Positions 33,691 through 46,500 of a DNA stretch of 64,000 bases are shown here, one piece after another; the first letter of the stretch is position 1, and every line of letters begins with the position of its first letter. The DNA is from Emydura subglobosa. Lineage: Eukaryota; Chordata; Testudines; Chelidae. The position numbers and the translations under genes are program-made. The notes beneath the pieces were generated by a model, which was given only the letters and a program-made list of their open reading frames with translations, was not told the origin of the DNA and did not search any database. The DNA is taken from assembly GCA_007922225.1 (NCBI GenBank), contig ML679969.1, positions 14,133,999-14,197,998 of the forward strand, given 5' to 3'.

Positions 33691-34904
33691 CCAATAAGTA
33701 AGAATCCTTTTTCACCTTCCATGTGAGGATCTTGGAGTGCTTGCAAATAGTAATGAATTAGGCTCCACAAATACCCCTGTAACTTAGACTCATAATAGCA
33801 ACAATGAGGTTGTGGAAGAGGTAAATTGAAAGCTGGTGATTTTGGAGCTAGTGCTTTGGAGCCAGTATTGAGCCAGTGCTTAGAGTGATGTGAAATTACT
33901 CAGGTGTTTCTGGACACAGTTTTCTGGATGAGATCTAAAACGGGGGTCTTGTAGATGACCTGTGGTTGTTAAGAATCACATGACATTTTGCAAAGGAACA
34001 AGGATGGCAACCCCAGTGTCCTTGCCAAAGTGTAATTGGGGAGGTTGAGTCCTCCAGCTGAAAGCACCCCTACAGCTTCTGTTCTCTGTTAGTTGCTGCT
34101 GCTTTTCAGTTGAGAGGTGTCCGAGTTTCAGCCATAGGTATATAGATTGTATAGAGGATGTTTAAGTTCGTGAAGTACTTGAGGCAAAATATGTTAGCCA
34201 AATGTGACTTCTTATGGATGAGAATCACTGAGCGGAGTGTGGCGGCATGCTGAGAAGCTCTAAGTCACGTTGCTGGGATGCTGTGAGGACCCAGGATGGT
34301 AGTGGCTATGTAGGAGCAAAGCACTACTCTTTTTACTGCCATCTTAACTCCGCAGTCTCTGGCACTGTAAGGCAAGCAAAGGAACCTGCCTCTCCCTTCC
34401 TGTCTTCCACTGAACAAACTGTTCAGGGAGAGGCAGTCTCCTAGGCAGATATCATCGACCTGTGAACTCACAGCAGGTGTTCGTGCACAGAGGCTTGTGA
34501 CGTGGCGTGGTCTGGACTAATTGCAGACAAAACAATTTCCCAGCTGCGAAGGACTGTAGCCAATCCGACTGTTAATGGTCCCAGGGGAGGGATGTGGTAG
34601 GGTTAACTCCTGGCTCTGGTGCTAAGCTGACCATAGGGTCTGATAATTAGCAGAGCAGTGTCTCCATATCTGCTAGAGGGCTATAGGCAAGGCCATAAAC
34701 TGGATTTTAACAAGGATCAGGTTATTTTGTGACCAATAATATCTGTAGAGTCTAAAGATATATGGGTGATCAAATCTCATGCTTCAGGACATAAACTGAT
34801 CACTGGTCAGGAAGGAATCCCAGTGCTGTGTAATGGGCCTAATTGTATAATGGAGTCTTAGATGTTCCTTTGAAGCAGGGCTTGATGGAGTCAATCCAGT
34901 ACAG

Positions 34905-35155
34905 CAGATTCTGTGTTCCAAGTGTTGTCAGTGAATTTCTCCTGTCTGGAAACCAGGAATTGCCACATCGTACATACTAGCCCATCTAGTCTGGTGTTTC
35001 ATCACTTCCAACTGCAAGACCCTGTGGAAGAAAGAGAAAAGTGCCTCGTGCTACACAGGGGAGATTTGTGGGAGGATGGAAAAAAATTCCTTCCTGATCC
35101 CAGCTAGCAACCAGCTTATGTCCTAAAGCACAAAGAATGACATAGCATAGCTGCG
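34905..35155. mobile_element. CR1-like LINE 3' fragment
   Basis: It contains GCCCATCTAGTCTGGTGTTT, then AGATTTGTGGGAGGATGGAA, AAATTCCTTCCTGATCCCAG and CCAGCTTATGTCCTAAAGCA. This is the motif order of the untranslated 3' part of some CR1 elements. Confidence 0.5.
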
Positions 35156-36301
35156 GGCAGAAGCAAACATTCCTTCTGTCACTGTCTGCTCCTTCTCTTT
35201 ATAGCCTGTAGTTGCTGCATAGATGCTACTTCTTTTCACTGATATAGTCACGTTTAAAAACAAACGAGACCATCTCTCACTTGGAGCTTGATCCTAGTCT
35301 GAGATATTGAGCAGAGCTCAAGCCTGTGGTGCACTCTGTGTTTGGAGGGTGCAGGGAGGGGTTCTGAGTCACCTTCTGCCCCCACCCCTCTTGATATGCA
35401 AACATAAAATGGGACAAAGCCATGAAATTGGCCTTTAATATCTATCCAGATCCAATCGGAGGTGCTGGGTGAGTAGCTGTGGGAGGGTGTCACTTGTAGT
35501 GGAGCCAGCTGGGTGAGAAGTCAAATACTACAAGGTGGGGTGTTGGGATCGAGATAAAGAGTAACCCCTGGTCTCCTCGGAAAGAGAGCAGAGCTGAGTG
35601 ACTGCGTAACCAGCAGCTTCCCGCAGGCTGAAAACCCTGATCCCCCACCAAGGCTGACTTGGTGATATTAGAAGGCATGTTTGAGAGTTTTCCTCTTGAT
35701 TGCATTTTCTATAGAAGGGATCGTCAGCTAGGAATGGCCTTAAGATCCCCACCCTGGAGCCCCGTTTCCACAATGCCTGTTATTTCCTGACCAGTTCAGC
35801 TGGTTTGAGAAGAAGCTGGATCTAGTTTCTCCCTCCTTCCTGACTGTCCCCCTTCTAGCCTCCCTGAGCCCATATAATAGCTGCACACAGGGAGAGAGGG
35901 GAAACATGTAGGTCAGCCCTGGAAGGCTGGGCAGAGCCTTATATTTGGACTCCAGTGGGAAGGCTTATTCTCCTTGCCCTGAATGAGGTTGGAAAGCCTG
36001 GCTCATTTCTTCAGTGCTTAGTGGCTGGGTAAGAAAAGATCCCACTGAACGGGTCTGGTACGTGGTAGCTGTTAAGTAGCTGCTGTATTTGTGTACCTGG
36101 GCTCGAGCAAAGATGCACCTGATGCATCCCTGTGCAGTGATCTTTCAGACACTTAGGCACATGCTTAACTTCACTCACACGAGGTGTCCCACTGACTTCA
36201 AAGGGGCTGCTCACGGGACCAAGGCGTGTACATGAGCACCTGCAGGATCAGGCTGGGAATATACCAAACGGGGCACTGTCACTTCCTTGTAGATGTAAAA
36301 G

Positions 36302-36342
36302 CAGTCCGTATTTCCTGATCAATGGCTGTTGACAGAGAATGG
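36302..36342 (+). repeat. Direct duplicate, copy 1 of 2 (41 bp)
   Basis: It starts CAGTCCGTATTTCCTGATCA and ends GACAGAGAATGG. The second copy is at 36773-36813. The two differ at only two positions, both A/G. Confidence 0.85.
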
Positions 36343-36772
36343 TTGAGGGACTGTTCTGTAAAGCCCATGCAGAAGTGCCTGGCCTAGGAGCTAGTGCTGG
36401 AGGCTGCTATGAAGTTGTACGGTGCACATTGCTCTGGAGTGCTGCAAAATAGGAAGTTTAGCTTCTCGCCAAGCTGCAGTTGACGAGTAGCTAGAGTTCC
36501 TATTTTGCACTGTAAGTTAGCAGCAGTGGAACAAACACAGCTAAACAGGGTCCTTCTCTTCAACACAGCCTGTGTTAATGGATGGGGCGTGGTAATTTTA
36601 TCCCTCTTCCCCCCCCCACAGGCTGCTTGGCAGGACACTGGCCAGCCCGGGGCATGCATCCCTCATCCAAGCAGATGAAAACGAGCAGCATCTCTCAGTC
36701 AAACAGGCTTTTGTAGACAGGGCTGACTTGTCTGTCTGCCAGTTCTTATAAAGAAGAACATATTTCAAGTCT

Positions 36773-36813
36773 CAGTCCGTGTTTCCTGATCAATGGCTGT
36801 TGACGGAGAATGG
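36773..36813 (+). repeat. Direct duplicate, copy 2 of 2 (41 bp)
   Basis: It starts CAGTCCGTGTTTCCTGATCA and ends GACGGAGAATGG, 471 bases after copy 1. The sequence flanking the two copies does not obviously align. Confidence 0.85.
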
Positions 36814-38803
36814 CTCAGAGAGAGCTCAGGACAGTGGGACCTCAGTATGGTCAACTTGGAGCATGTTTTTTTCCTGAAATTATGTAATGGGAAGGAAAAA
36901 GGGTGTGAGTATAAGTACATCAGTTGTGTTGTACATGACGTTAGAATTTATCTAGAAAAATAATGTGCAGAGTGGGGTCTGTGAGGTGGCTGCAGCGTGC
37001 AAATAGGGTCACCCCGAACGTGTCAGTAAGGACTTTGCACCCTCATGTACGCTCTCTGCTCTGCACAGGGCACAAGCCTGGCTTTCAGAACGGCGCTAGA
37101 GATAATTGGAACCTTTGAAGGAAGTTGGAGATCAAGCTGAAGTTTGTCCTCTCTGGTGCAGCTGTCGTATCGTAGTGTATATTCCTCTAGACTCTAGAGA
37201 AAGCACCGGATGGCAGCAGTGGAATAGGCAGAGGTGCTGGAAGTAGAATAGAGAGCAATAAATCAAGGACAAGTGCAGCAGGTGGTGTTTGCACCCTAAT
37301 AACCTTCCTGTTCCCAGCTTGGAGCAAAGAACTGGAACTTGCTCTGGTGATGTCAGCCATGGAGTAGAGCAAAGGAAGTGGCAGAGCTTTGTAACCCAGC
37401 CAGACTTGCCAGACCTCTTTCTTTTCTGTCTAGCAAGGGTGTGGTCTGTGTGCCTGATTCTATCTTTACACTCACTTTAGGGAAGGGAGGAACCTCCCCA
37501 TTGCTGGCAGGGTTTGTATTTGTGTTGTGGCAGTGCCCTGGAGTCTCATTGTGATAGGTGCTGTAGGCGCACATGACAAAAGATCATTTTGAAAAGAAAC
37601 AGTATATATTTCTTATCTGCCCTTCCCATGGACAGTAGATTGACTTTATCCCTGTACTGACCACCTGATCAGTGGTGACTTCACTTGTGTTGTCTTTCAA
37701 ACCAAACCTCCTCTTGTGAAGGCACGCACAGTTTTGCACCCTCTATGAAGCGTGGGAAATCATGAATGAATTGCAGGTGCAGTTAACTTGTGCACCCACG
37801 TGTAGCTTCATCCGTAGTTACCCATCCTGAGGTGAGGGTTTACACTTACTGTAATCTGTGAGAATTTAGCCCGCAAGATTGATGACAGTAGGGTGGTTAT
37901 CAATAGAAGGGGGATCCCATGGTGCACAACAGAGACTAACCACATAGTAATCTTTCTATAATAAATGCTTTTATTAACCCACCAAACAATATACACACTG
38001 CAACCCTGCTAAAGGAGAGAGCGACCAACACAGAATGCATAGTATTTGCATTACTCACACTGTGCTTTGTGGAAGAACCCTAAATGCTAGTCTTCATCCT
38101 CACCAAGGGTTGTCATCCAGGCATCTCCCCCCCCCCTTCCCCATCAACCCATGCAGGCCAGGCTACAGCTTGTATAATGTGTTACATTGACGCCACTAGG
38201 GTTCATCCATATTTGTGAAGGTTTTAACTCCTCCTCCTTATTTGAACTTCCACACCCCACTTTTGAATGCCCCGTTTTCAGAGGCTAGCTATTAGACTCA
38301 TTAACATTTACATCACCTTGTCGCCATAACATTTCACCCTAGCTACCAATGGTCATCTTGCAGTGTCTGCTGATCTCTCGTAGACATTTATTAATTTATT
38401 TATGCTAATTTATCCTAAATCCTAATTTGGCTAATCTAAATATTTTGTGGGCCTGATGCCTGTAGGCCCTGGATTACAAAATGAATTAATACTTATATTT
38501 CAGCTCTGTATCTTAAGTATACCTGATACCTTTTATCCTTGGCTACATCATGTAAGTGGAGACCTGGTATAAAACTCAGGCCCTGGAATTCCTGGTTGCT
38601 GTAGTATCTGGGTAGGAATGAGTGTCCCTTTCCCAGGGTCTGAATGGTTATCCCATTACAAGAAGTAATTGTCACTGTTCACACATTCTCACCTTCTAAT
38701 CAAGGGCTGTGAATAGACCTCATCTACTCTAACTGAACTTGCCCTCCCTACTGTTATTCCTTACCCTTGGATGTATATATATACCTCCTATCTGTGATTT
38801 CCA

Positions 38804-38890
38804 TTTCATGCATCTGACCAAGTGGGTTGCAGCCCATGAAAGCTTATGCCTGCAGAATTTGTTAGTCTTTAAGGTGCTGTCGTTGTTTTT
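38804..38890 (+). repeat. Turtle-type repeat ('cccatgaaagcttatgcc')
   Basis: CATGCATCTGACCAAGTGGG, GCAGCCCATGAAAGCTTATG and TTGTTAGTCTTTAAGGTGCT match the motif order of an extremely common turtle/crocodilian repeat. I cannot name the superfamily with certainty. Confidence 0.6.
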
Positions 38891-39649
38891 CCTTCCCCAG
38901 AAACTTTCCTTTCCTTTGAATGATGCATTATTAACAGGTGGGGGACTCAGGGAGCTGCTGAGACATGTAAAGGACAGTGTGGTTCAGCCCCTATTTGTCC
39001 CCAATCTCTGTGGGCTGTCTGGGGACAGGAACTTGCCTCCTGTTCCATGTTTAAGGAGACTAGAGAGGAAACACACAGGAAGAGTAACAACCGGCTGGAC
39101 AATAACTGCCTGTATTTATTCGGAAGCTCACTGGGGATAGTGGTGAATGGGATCTAACATGGAGCTGTTTTCTTAGCGGTGGGCACAGGCGTGACTGGGG
39201 TTTTTGTCTCTGTTTTTTCACAAAGCATGTTTTGATGGGAGAACAAACAGCTCCTTTGTGGTCTTTGTTTTTGAAAGACTCCCCAGAGCTGCTGTGGGAC
39301 TTCACAAGTCCATCTTGAGGATTTGCATTCTCACCTGCGGGAGTCCTGCTGGCCCCTCAGCTCCATAAGCCTGGGTTTCACTTGGGCCCATGATGCTGTC
39401 TGCTGGCTGTTTTCAGGAGGGCTCCATTTCTTCTAGCAGAATTCAGTTCTGATGAATTAGTGGGCCTGTCTGATGGCAGTTGGCTAATGTAGGCAGCTCT
39501 CGGTGTTCATTTTTGACTCATTTATTCCTGGTAAGCAGATTGCCTATGTGCTGGGCAAGGCTGTGTTACTTTCACTCAGATTTTTTTCCTCCTTCGTTAA
39601 ACATCTCTAGCTTAGCTGAGACGGATTCCCTTGATGTCTGAGGCATACA

Positions 39650-39745
39650 TGGTAGGCATGGGAGACTGGGGGTTCTGCTCCTGGCTCTGATTGCCCAGGG
39701 CCACCCAGCAGGTCAAGTCACTTGCCTTGCCTGTGTCTGTTTTCG
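39650..39745 (+). repeat. MIR-like SINE fragment
   Basis: GGGGGTTCTGCTCCTGGCTC is followed by CAGGTCAAGTCACTTGCCTT, as in the 5' half of a MIR. It lies about 170 bases before ARHGEF16 exon 2. Confidence 0.5.
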
Positions 39746-39918
39746 CCTCCCACTTTTTGTCTTTTGTTTGGCTCTTTAAAGAATAACAACAATTTAAAAC
39801 CCCGAATCCTGACTAGTCCTGGAACCTGTCTGTTGGTCCTGGGTCTCTTTCATTAACCCCTGTTTCTGGGAGAGGGGAGAGATTCTTAACCCTTGTGCCC
39901 TTTCTCCTCTCTCTGCAG

Positions 39919-40505
39919 GGTCCCCGGCTCCCCGCAGCGCCAGCATGTCTCACAGGCACTCTGACGGCTCCATGGGCGACAAGGCCCTTCTCCTGGAGCA
40001 TAAGTTCCATTCAGAGCTGCAGATAGACGCCAACGCGACCTCTCCCTCTGGGAAACGCAGCTCCATGGCAGCGCAAGGCAATGCCTCATTCTCGGCCCAG
40101 CGTTCCCCATCCCCCACCGAGCCCCACCGCGTCATCCTCAGCACCGAGAGTCCCGCCGCTCTCAAGGTGGGCACCCAGCAGCTGATCCCGAAAAGCTTGG
40201 CCGTGTCTACCAAATCCAAGACCCCCGCCCGCCACCAGAGCTTCGCTGTGAACATGCCGAGTAAAGAAGCAACTCGCTTTGACCCCAAGCGCATGTCAGC
40301 CCCCAGCATTTCCCTGGACGACCTGGACATCGAAATGGATTCTAGCGGGATGCTCAAGCGCAACTTGAGGAATATGTCATACCGGGCAGCCATGAAGGGG
40401 CTCAGAGATGCCGTGGAGCCGGAGTCTTCCAAGGGCGTCGCCACCCTAAAGCCCGGATCGGAGGAAGCCAGTGCACAAACTGCACGCAGCCCGGGGAGAA
40501 CCAAG
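39919..40505 (+). CDS. ARHGEF16: ARHGEF16 exon 2, start codon and N-terminal region
   Basis: The exon has acceptor CTCTCTGCAG, 26 bases of 5' UTR, ATG at 39945 and 187 codons ending AAG before GTAGGC. It encodes [20 protein letters not shown], the strongly conserved [20 protein letters not shown] followed by a KTPARHQSF motif, an SISLDDLDI patch, and [15 protein letters not shown]. This is a regulatory, mostly disordered N-terminus. The long minus-strand frame over the same bases is its shadow. Confidence 0.96.
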
Positions 40506-43500
40506 GTAGGCTCCGTTGTGTGCTTCCAGTCCCTCCTGCTGCGTGAGTGTCACCTGGGTCATACCAGATCTGCCCTTACCTGAATGAAAGATTATTATTA
40601 ATTGTACTACCATAGCACCTAGGGGCCCGAGTCATGGAGCAGGAGTTTGTGGTGCTAGGTGCTGTACAAACACAGAACAAAAAGATGCTCCCTGCCCAAA
40701 GGAGCTTACACTCTAGATAATAAACTCTACCTCTTCTAGCACCTCTCCCGGCCAGGCTTCATCAGCTGAACCGGCAGGTGCCTGGGTGTTCCTGGGGCCA
40801 AAGCTCAGACCAGAGATATGTTCTCATCTGTACAATTCAGCTGAGCAGTGTGGTGTCTCTGGTCACTCAGCATGCAGGGGCAGTGTGTCTCTTGGTTGAT
40901 CAGATCAGCTCCCCTAATGACTGGTTTCCAAATGTGTGTGCAGAGTTGTGTTGTGAAACCAGTTAACTGAAGTTTTGAAACACTGCCGTTCCACACTGAT
41001 GCACCCATGGCAGGGGGTTAGTCACCAGTGTAATACGAGAAAAAGCATCCTCTCTGCCCATGTGACCTTCTGCTTTCCATGGGCATAGGTTGCTGGTGAT
41101 TACCCTGCTTGCATGTTTGATGACTTGGACATGTTTTTGAAGAGTAGCTGTATACAATGAAGATGTGTGCTGGAAGGACCGCAGGGCCCTTCTTGCTGCC
41201 TTAACTCAGTGTCCAAACATCATGCTCTTTTACAGTCCAACACATTATTTCAAAATACTTACATGCAGCTGAGAGGGTCAGGTCTGATTTCTAGCCCCTT
41301 GACTCGCGCGAAGTTTGCAAACGTCCAAACTCTTCTGTTCTCTCCCCTCTCTCCCATTAGCAGATACAACTTTTTTTAACATTTCAGCTCCGCTCCCTGC
41401 AGGTGGCATTAATTACTGCAGCATAAACCCAGTGTATGACCAGGAGGGGTTGAGAGGCCAAAGCACAATAAATAAGCTAACTTCCAGGCTTCCGGCATGT
41501 ATCCAGTATTTGAGCTACGCTGAGCGTCTTCTGAGCTGTCTATGGCTATCCACAGCAGCCGGACTGCTCATGGGCCCTTACAAGTACTTGATTGAGATTA
41601 AATGCTGTGCATTTCAGAATTGGGCTTTGGGGGTAGGGTGGGGAGGATAGGAGACCAATTCAGGTAAAGTTTTAGCAGCTGAACTCACCTGGAAAGGCGG
41701 TAGGGGGTAAGAACAGGCTGTGTATAGCTGATGCAATGTGGTAACTAATCCTCTGGGAAGGATGTGATCCAGCTGTTTAACATCAGCTCATGACCTGCCT
41801 GGGCCCTGAGTTCACTCACAACTGCATCTAAGGCTTGTGGCTGAGGACCTGTTTGTCTTGAAGAGCTTTTCACAAGTGTGCAACTAACAGCAGCTGGTAG
41901 AGGGTGGACTGAGTTTAGATATCTCTACAGTCCAGTATCCGTGGTTAAGCACAAAAGTGTATTTCAGCACATGATATAGATATACCCTGAAAGCATAAGT
42001 GAGATGCAGATGGAGCCTGTTGCACGTTGACAGTGCAGACAGAGTCCAATCCTTCAGCCAATCAGTAGTCCCCCAGAAGCTGCCCACATGAGCCAAGTTA
42101 ACCATGTGTGTGTTTACAGGATCAGTTCTCAAACTTGCATCCTGCTGGGGCAAGTGTTTGTAGAAGAGTGGAGTAATCCCCAAAACAAAAGCAGCCGCTC
42201 CCACTGGTTCACTGCCGGTATCATTTGTATCCATGCTGTGGCAAGAAGGGCCTGTGTCTGGCTAAAAGAAATACTGAGATAACTTTTAGGCTGTTCTGAC
42301 CCAAAACTAGGTAACGTAAGATGAAAACTGAGTCGCTCACCTGTTTTTTTTTTTAAATTAAAAGCAAACAAAACTGCAAGCAAGACCAATGGAATTTACA
42401 TGTTTTTCCTGATAGTCAAGGATAGTATTGACTGGGTAACTAACCGGTTAGGTAACTTCCTTTTTTAAAGAAACTAAATTTAAAAAACCCCCCAAAAACA
42501 TGATTTTGTGAGAACATTTGGATTCTATCCCAGCCTTGCCACTGATTTGCAAATCACTTAGACCAAAGCTGGCCCCTGCTTTTTTTGAATTTCCAGATAT
42601 CAGAACTGGGGGAACTCTGGCAAAGGGGAGACTGGTGTGAGAGGAGAATTGAGTCCCTTATATTTGATGCAGAACAGACTTTCTCTTTCTAGCCTGTGAT
42701 GTAGATAAGTTGGGGCATCTTCTGGGTGTGTTCACATAGTAAAAATTGACCATCCTTGTAATTGATGCTTCTCTATGGCTGTCCACTTGTGACCTGATGG
42801 GACTTTATGTAATTAAAGGATTCTGTCAAGAGAAAAATATATACTTAAAGAAAAAATCCTTCCTCTCTGCACACACGATCTAACTGGCCGACATTGCTAC
42901 AGAACTCTGTTTGCTTGCTTTTCATCCAGACACCAACCAGGATTTTCCTCTTGCATGCTTATAGCTTTCATTCACAGGTGAGGACGGAGGGGGGAAGAGC
43001 TGCTCTGTCAGTATACCATCAGAGGCTGGTAACAGACTGCCTCTTCAAGTCTATCTCATGCGTTTGTTGGCCATAAATTGATACCACTTAATAGCACTTA
43101 CCTGACTTGTGAGAGATGGAACCGACTTGTTTGTTTAACTAGCGCATCCCCTGTCAGAGCAGGATTACTCCCTCTTGGACACTTTAGTGTCATATCTACT
43201 CAAGTGTTGGCAGCTTCTGTGGAATGTCTGAAGAGTGAACTCCCTGGAGAGGGTCCCTTCAGGTCAGGGCTGGGGCAGGAAGGTCAGGCAAACAGTATGT
43301 GTATGGTGGAAGTCGCACAAGCACTTGGCCTAGTCAATGGATAAATTACACTCCCAAGGCTGTCAGTACAGCACCTATACAATTGACCTATAGAAACCCA
43401 GACTCCCACAATGGCTGCTTAGTCTACCCTCATCCTGACAGCTCTTGAATATGTCCACCCATGTCTCATATTGACTGTGTCTTTCCTATGGCTCTTGCAG

Positions 43501-46500
43501 AGAACAATGGGGAAGAAGCGGATGCAGAGACACGGGGGCTCTTTTAAGGATGGTGAGTTGTTTTTTGCTCTTGCCGTTCACAAACTCCTTTGTGTTGCTG
43601 GTGTGTCCCGTCTCTCCCTCGACGGCGCTGCTCCCACAGCTGGGCGCTGAGGAGCATTAGCGAGTGATTCCCAGCTGAGAGGTGCCGCCATGTGCCTCCT
43701 GCCAGCACAGCCATGGGAAGATGCCCTTTTGGATCAGCCTGAGAGGACCGTCTGTGGACAGCAAAAGTCCTGGTCTGAGCATTCCCTGTGGGAAGGAGCC
43801 ATGCAAACAAGTCCATCCGGCAAATGGGGCTTGCTGCTTCTGGGTTAGAAGCAGGAAGGATTGACCCAAGCACTGATCCTATCAGATCAATGAACATTAG
43901 CACTTGGGAGGGGGGGGAGAGGAATGTAACCACTGAGATGTGTACACCAGCCTACCATGTGCCTGCATCATCTTACTGTCTTCATGCTTGTCGGCCTCCT
44001 CTCTTTCCTCTGCTCTTGCCTTTGACCATGTCCTGGACTGTAAGTTCTTCTGGGCTAGGAACCTGCCTTTATTTATTCAGGGAAGCGCTAGGCACTCTAG
44101 AAATAATTGAATTACTTGATGCAAAATCCAGTCTGAGATTGAAATAAGCTTGTGCATGATCAAAGCATCTGGTGTCCAGTGGTCCTGAGCGTTCTTCTGA
44201 GAGAGGCATGCTCTGTGCACATACCATGGAGCCAGGTGCTCCTGAGCTTCATTGCCATGCTTGACATTACCTGCCTCTGGCCCAGGACAAACCACTTGCC
44301 CTCTCTGCCTTGGTTTTCCCCACTCCACAACATTGCCCTTCCTGCTGAGGGTGATGCAAGAGTTAACTAGCTCAGTGACACTCCCTCTCTAGTATATTTG
44401 CTAAGAGCAAATGCTACTTGTGCGCCTGACCCTGTTTCTTGGGAACAGGAGTTGTCTGTGTGTCCCTGCCTTGATTTCCCCTCATCCCGGCCCAAGGCAG
44501 TTGCAGAGCCTGTGAATGTCTCCTCCGCAAAAACTCGCCCCCTTCTTGTATGTTTTCTCTAAGTGCCTTGAGGCCCCCAATTTGCCCCCGACCCAGCCTT
44601 GTGACGTTCAGCACTGATGTGCTGTCCCTACTCCCCAGCACTCTCCCTTGTCCCCGTGCCATCTCCCTGCGTTGCCATGGATCCTGCCCCCGCTGAGGAG
44701 AGCCTGCTCCTGAGGGCTTCCAGAGGTTGTCGAATGCGGGGTTCCTATGGGCCTCACGGGAGGCCCCGCTCTTTACCCTCCTTTCCCTCGTGGCCAGGGG
44801 TGGAAGGGGAGCGATTTCTCAGAGTCTGCGTATAATTTCCTGGCTCATGTCTTCTCTCCAGAGCCCCGGCTGTATCAGGAGATCCGTGAGAGAGGGCTGA
44901 ACTCCATCAACCATGAGTCAGACGATGACTTGCTCGAGGACGAATCCATTCCAGATGAGCATCCCGTTCTCAACTCCACCATCGTGGTGAAAAGCTATCG
45001 CCCTGCCCAGGTGACCTGGAGCCAGCTACCTGAGGTAGGGAGCAGGAGCCCTGCCTCATGCTCTGCTGCTTTGTCCTGTCCTCAAATTTTCCAGCCCTGC
45101 GGCATGCCAGAGAGAGCCCACTGTTGCTGCTCCCACCAACTCCAGGCAAACTACCAGGGGGTTCCGGAGTAAGACTCTGGTTTTCCTTCTCTTTCAGTCT
45201 CCCTCTGTGGGTGCACTTGCTGTAGGTGGGCTGGGGCAGTGTGGCAAGGGCTGCTAACCTGGAGATGTGTAGATGGTGTGGGCTCAAACTAATGTGTAAT
45301 CAAGGAGCGTGTTCGCTTGCTGCGGAGGAGCAGCTGTTTTGGGGTTGAAGGTCACTCTTTTCTCTGCTTTAGCCAGCTTTGGTGCTTCGTGTGTGCAGTC
45401 TCCCTAGGGGCTGGGGAGGTTTTATGAGCACTTTTTTTTTAATTTGGCTCAGAGCTGGGTTTGAGTCTGTGTAACGCTTGCTAAGCCAGGAAATCGCTGG
45501 GACTGCAGGGATTATGCCTGCTTTTTCTCAACCAAATGAAAAGGGGTTTTAGCACCATGAGCGATGAGCCTGAAAATCAGCTTTCCTGGCTGCCGCTGGC
45601 TTGCTGGGACCATGAGTGAGTGCTGTCGTCCACCCAGCTGTAGGATGGGGAGGCTGTGTTGGAGTGGGGCTGGCAGGAGGAAAGGTTAGTGTTCATAAAA
45701 CCTTCAGAGAAAACTTGCTGATCGAGGGGCAAAGGGTTTGGTAAAGAAAAAGCCCTTTAACTCTTTCCTTGCCAAAACAGATCAGATCCATATTAGCATC
45801 TAATTGGCTTTCAGCCGAGGCTCCTGGGCGGTCATTTCAGATATACATCATAATCAGGTGTGCGTACATCCCCTAAAGCTCCCAAAACCAACTTATTTTA
45901 TGTTCCTGCCAATCTTCTGCTTGTTTTTTCTCCTGATGGGACAAACTCTACAAAACACCTTCTTACACTTCCCAATAATGGTAAAGGCTGCTACAGGAGA
46001 GTGCAGATCTTTATGAAAATCGAGATTCGTTATTAGCCTAGAATATGACCTCCAAGGGTCGTTGCCTACAAGGCTGTAAAGACCCAGTGATGAAGTTTAA
46101 CACTTGACAGCTGCTAGTACCTGTGTTAGTGTTTTTGCTTTGCTTGAGATGTTGTGGAGATGATGACCTAATTGCAGGAGATGGAAATCTCTCAAACCAA
46201 GAGGTTCCAGTCTGCAGTAAAACCCTGCAAGGTGGGAGTAGCAGTACCTCATTCTTCAGGTGTAATCAGATTATTTGCAAGGGTCAGGAAGAATATGTCC
46301 CCTGCTGGAGGCAGGATGCCTGGTTTGGTGTCTGACCTGCTGTGTTGGCTCTTACATCCCTAGACCACAGAATGCAGGAGGCTGGGGAGAGTGCCTGCCG
46401 GATGCCTTGGGCAATGAGGCGCTCTCTGTGATCCCTTTCACGGGCTGCATGTGGGTCTCAGAATTTGATGTTGGGAGCAGTACTGTCTTTCACACTCTGC

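Larger units (their letters stand above)
30208..39918 (+). other. ARHGEF16 intron 1 (inferred)
   Basis: This 9.7-kb intron is repeat-rich. It holds a MIR-like SINE (30930-31125), a hAT-type MITE (31792-31983) and a GC-rich repeat (32180-32450). A zero-sum old repeat is at 32600-32790, a reversed repeat tail at 33595-33690 and a CR1-like fragment at 34905-35155. A 41-bp direct duplication (36302 and 36773), a turtle-type repeat (38804-38890) and a MIR piece (39650-39745) complete the list. No additional coding exon was seen. Confidence 0.65.

Noticed and set aside
37850..38340. Possible second LTR (TTTATTAACCCACC region)
   Set aside because: It has LTR-like composition, but I could not find matching TG...CA ends or a target duplication, so it is not listed as an element.
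39950..40504. 184-residue minus-strand open frame
   Set aside because: It is the antisense shadow of ARHGEF16 exon 2, whose + frame is clearly homologous to the known protein.
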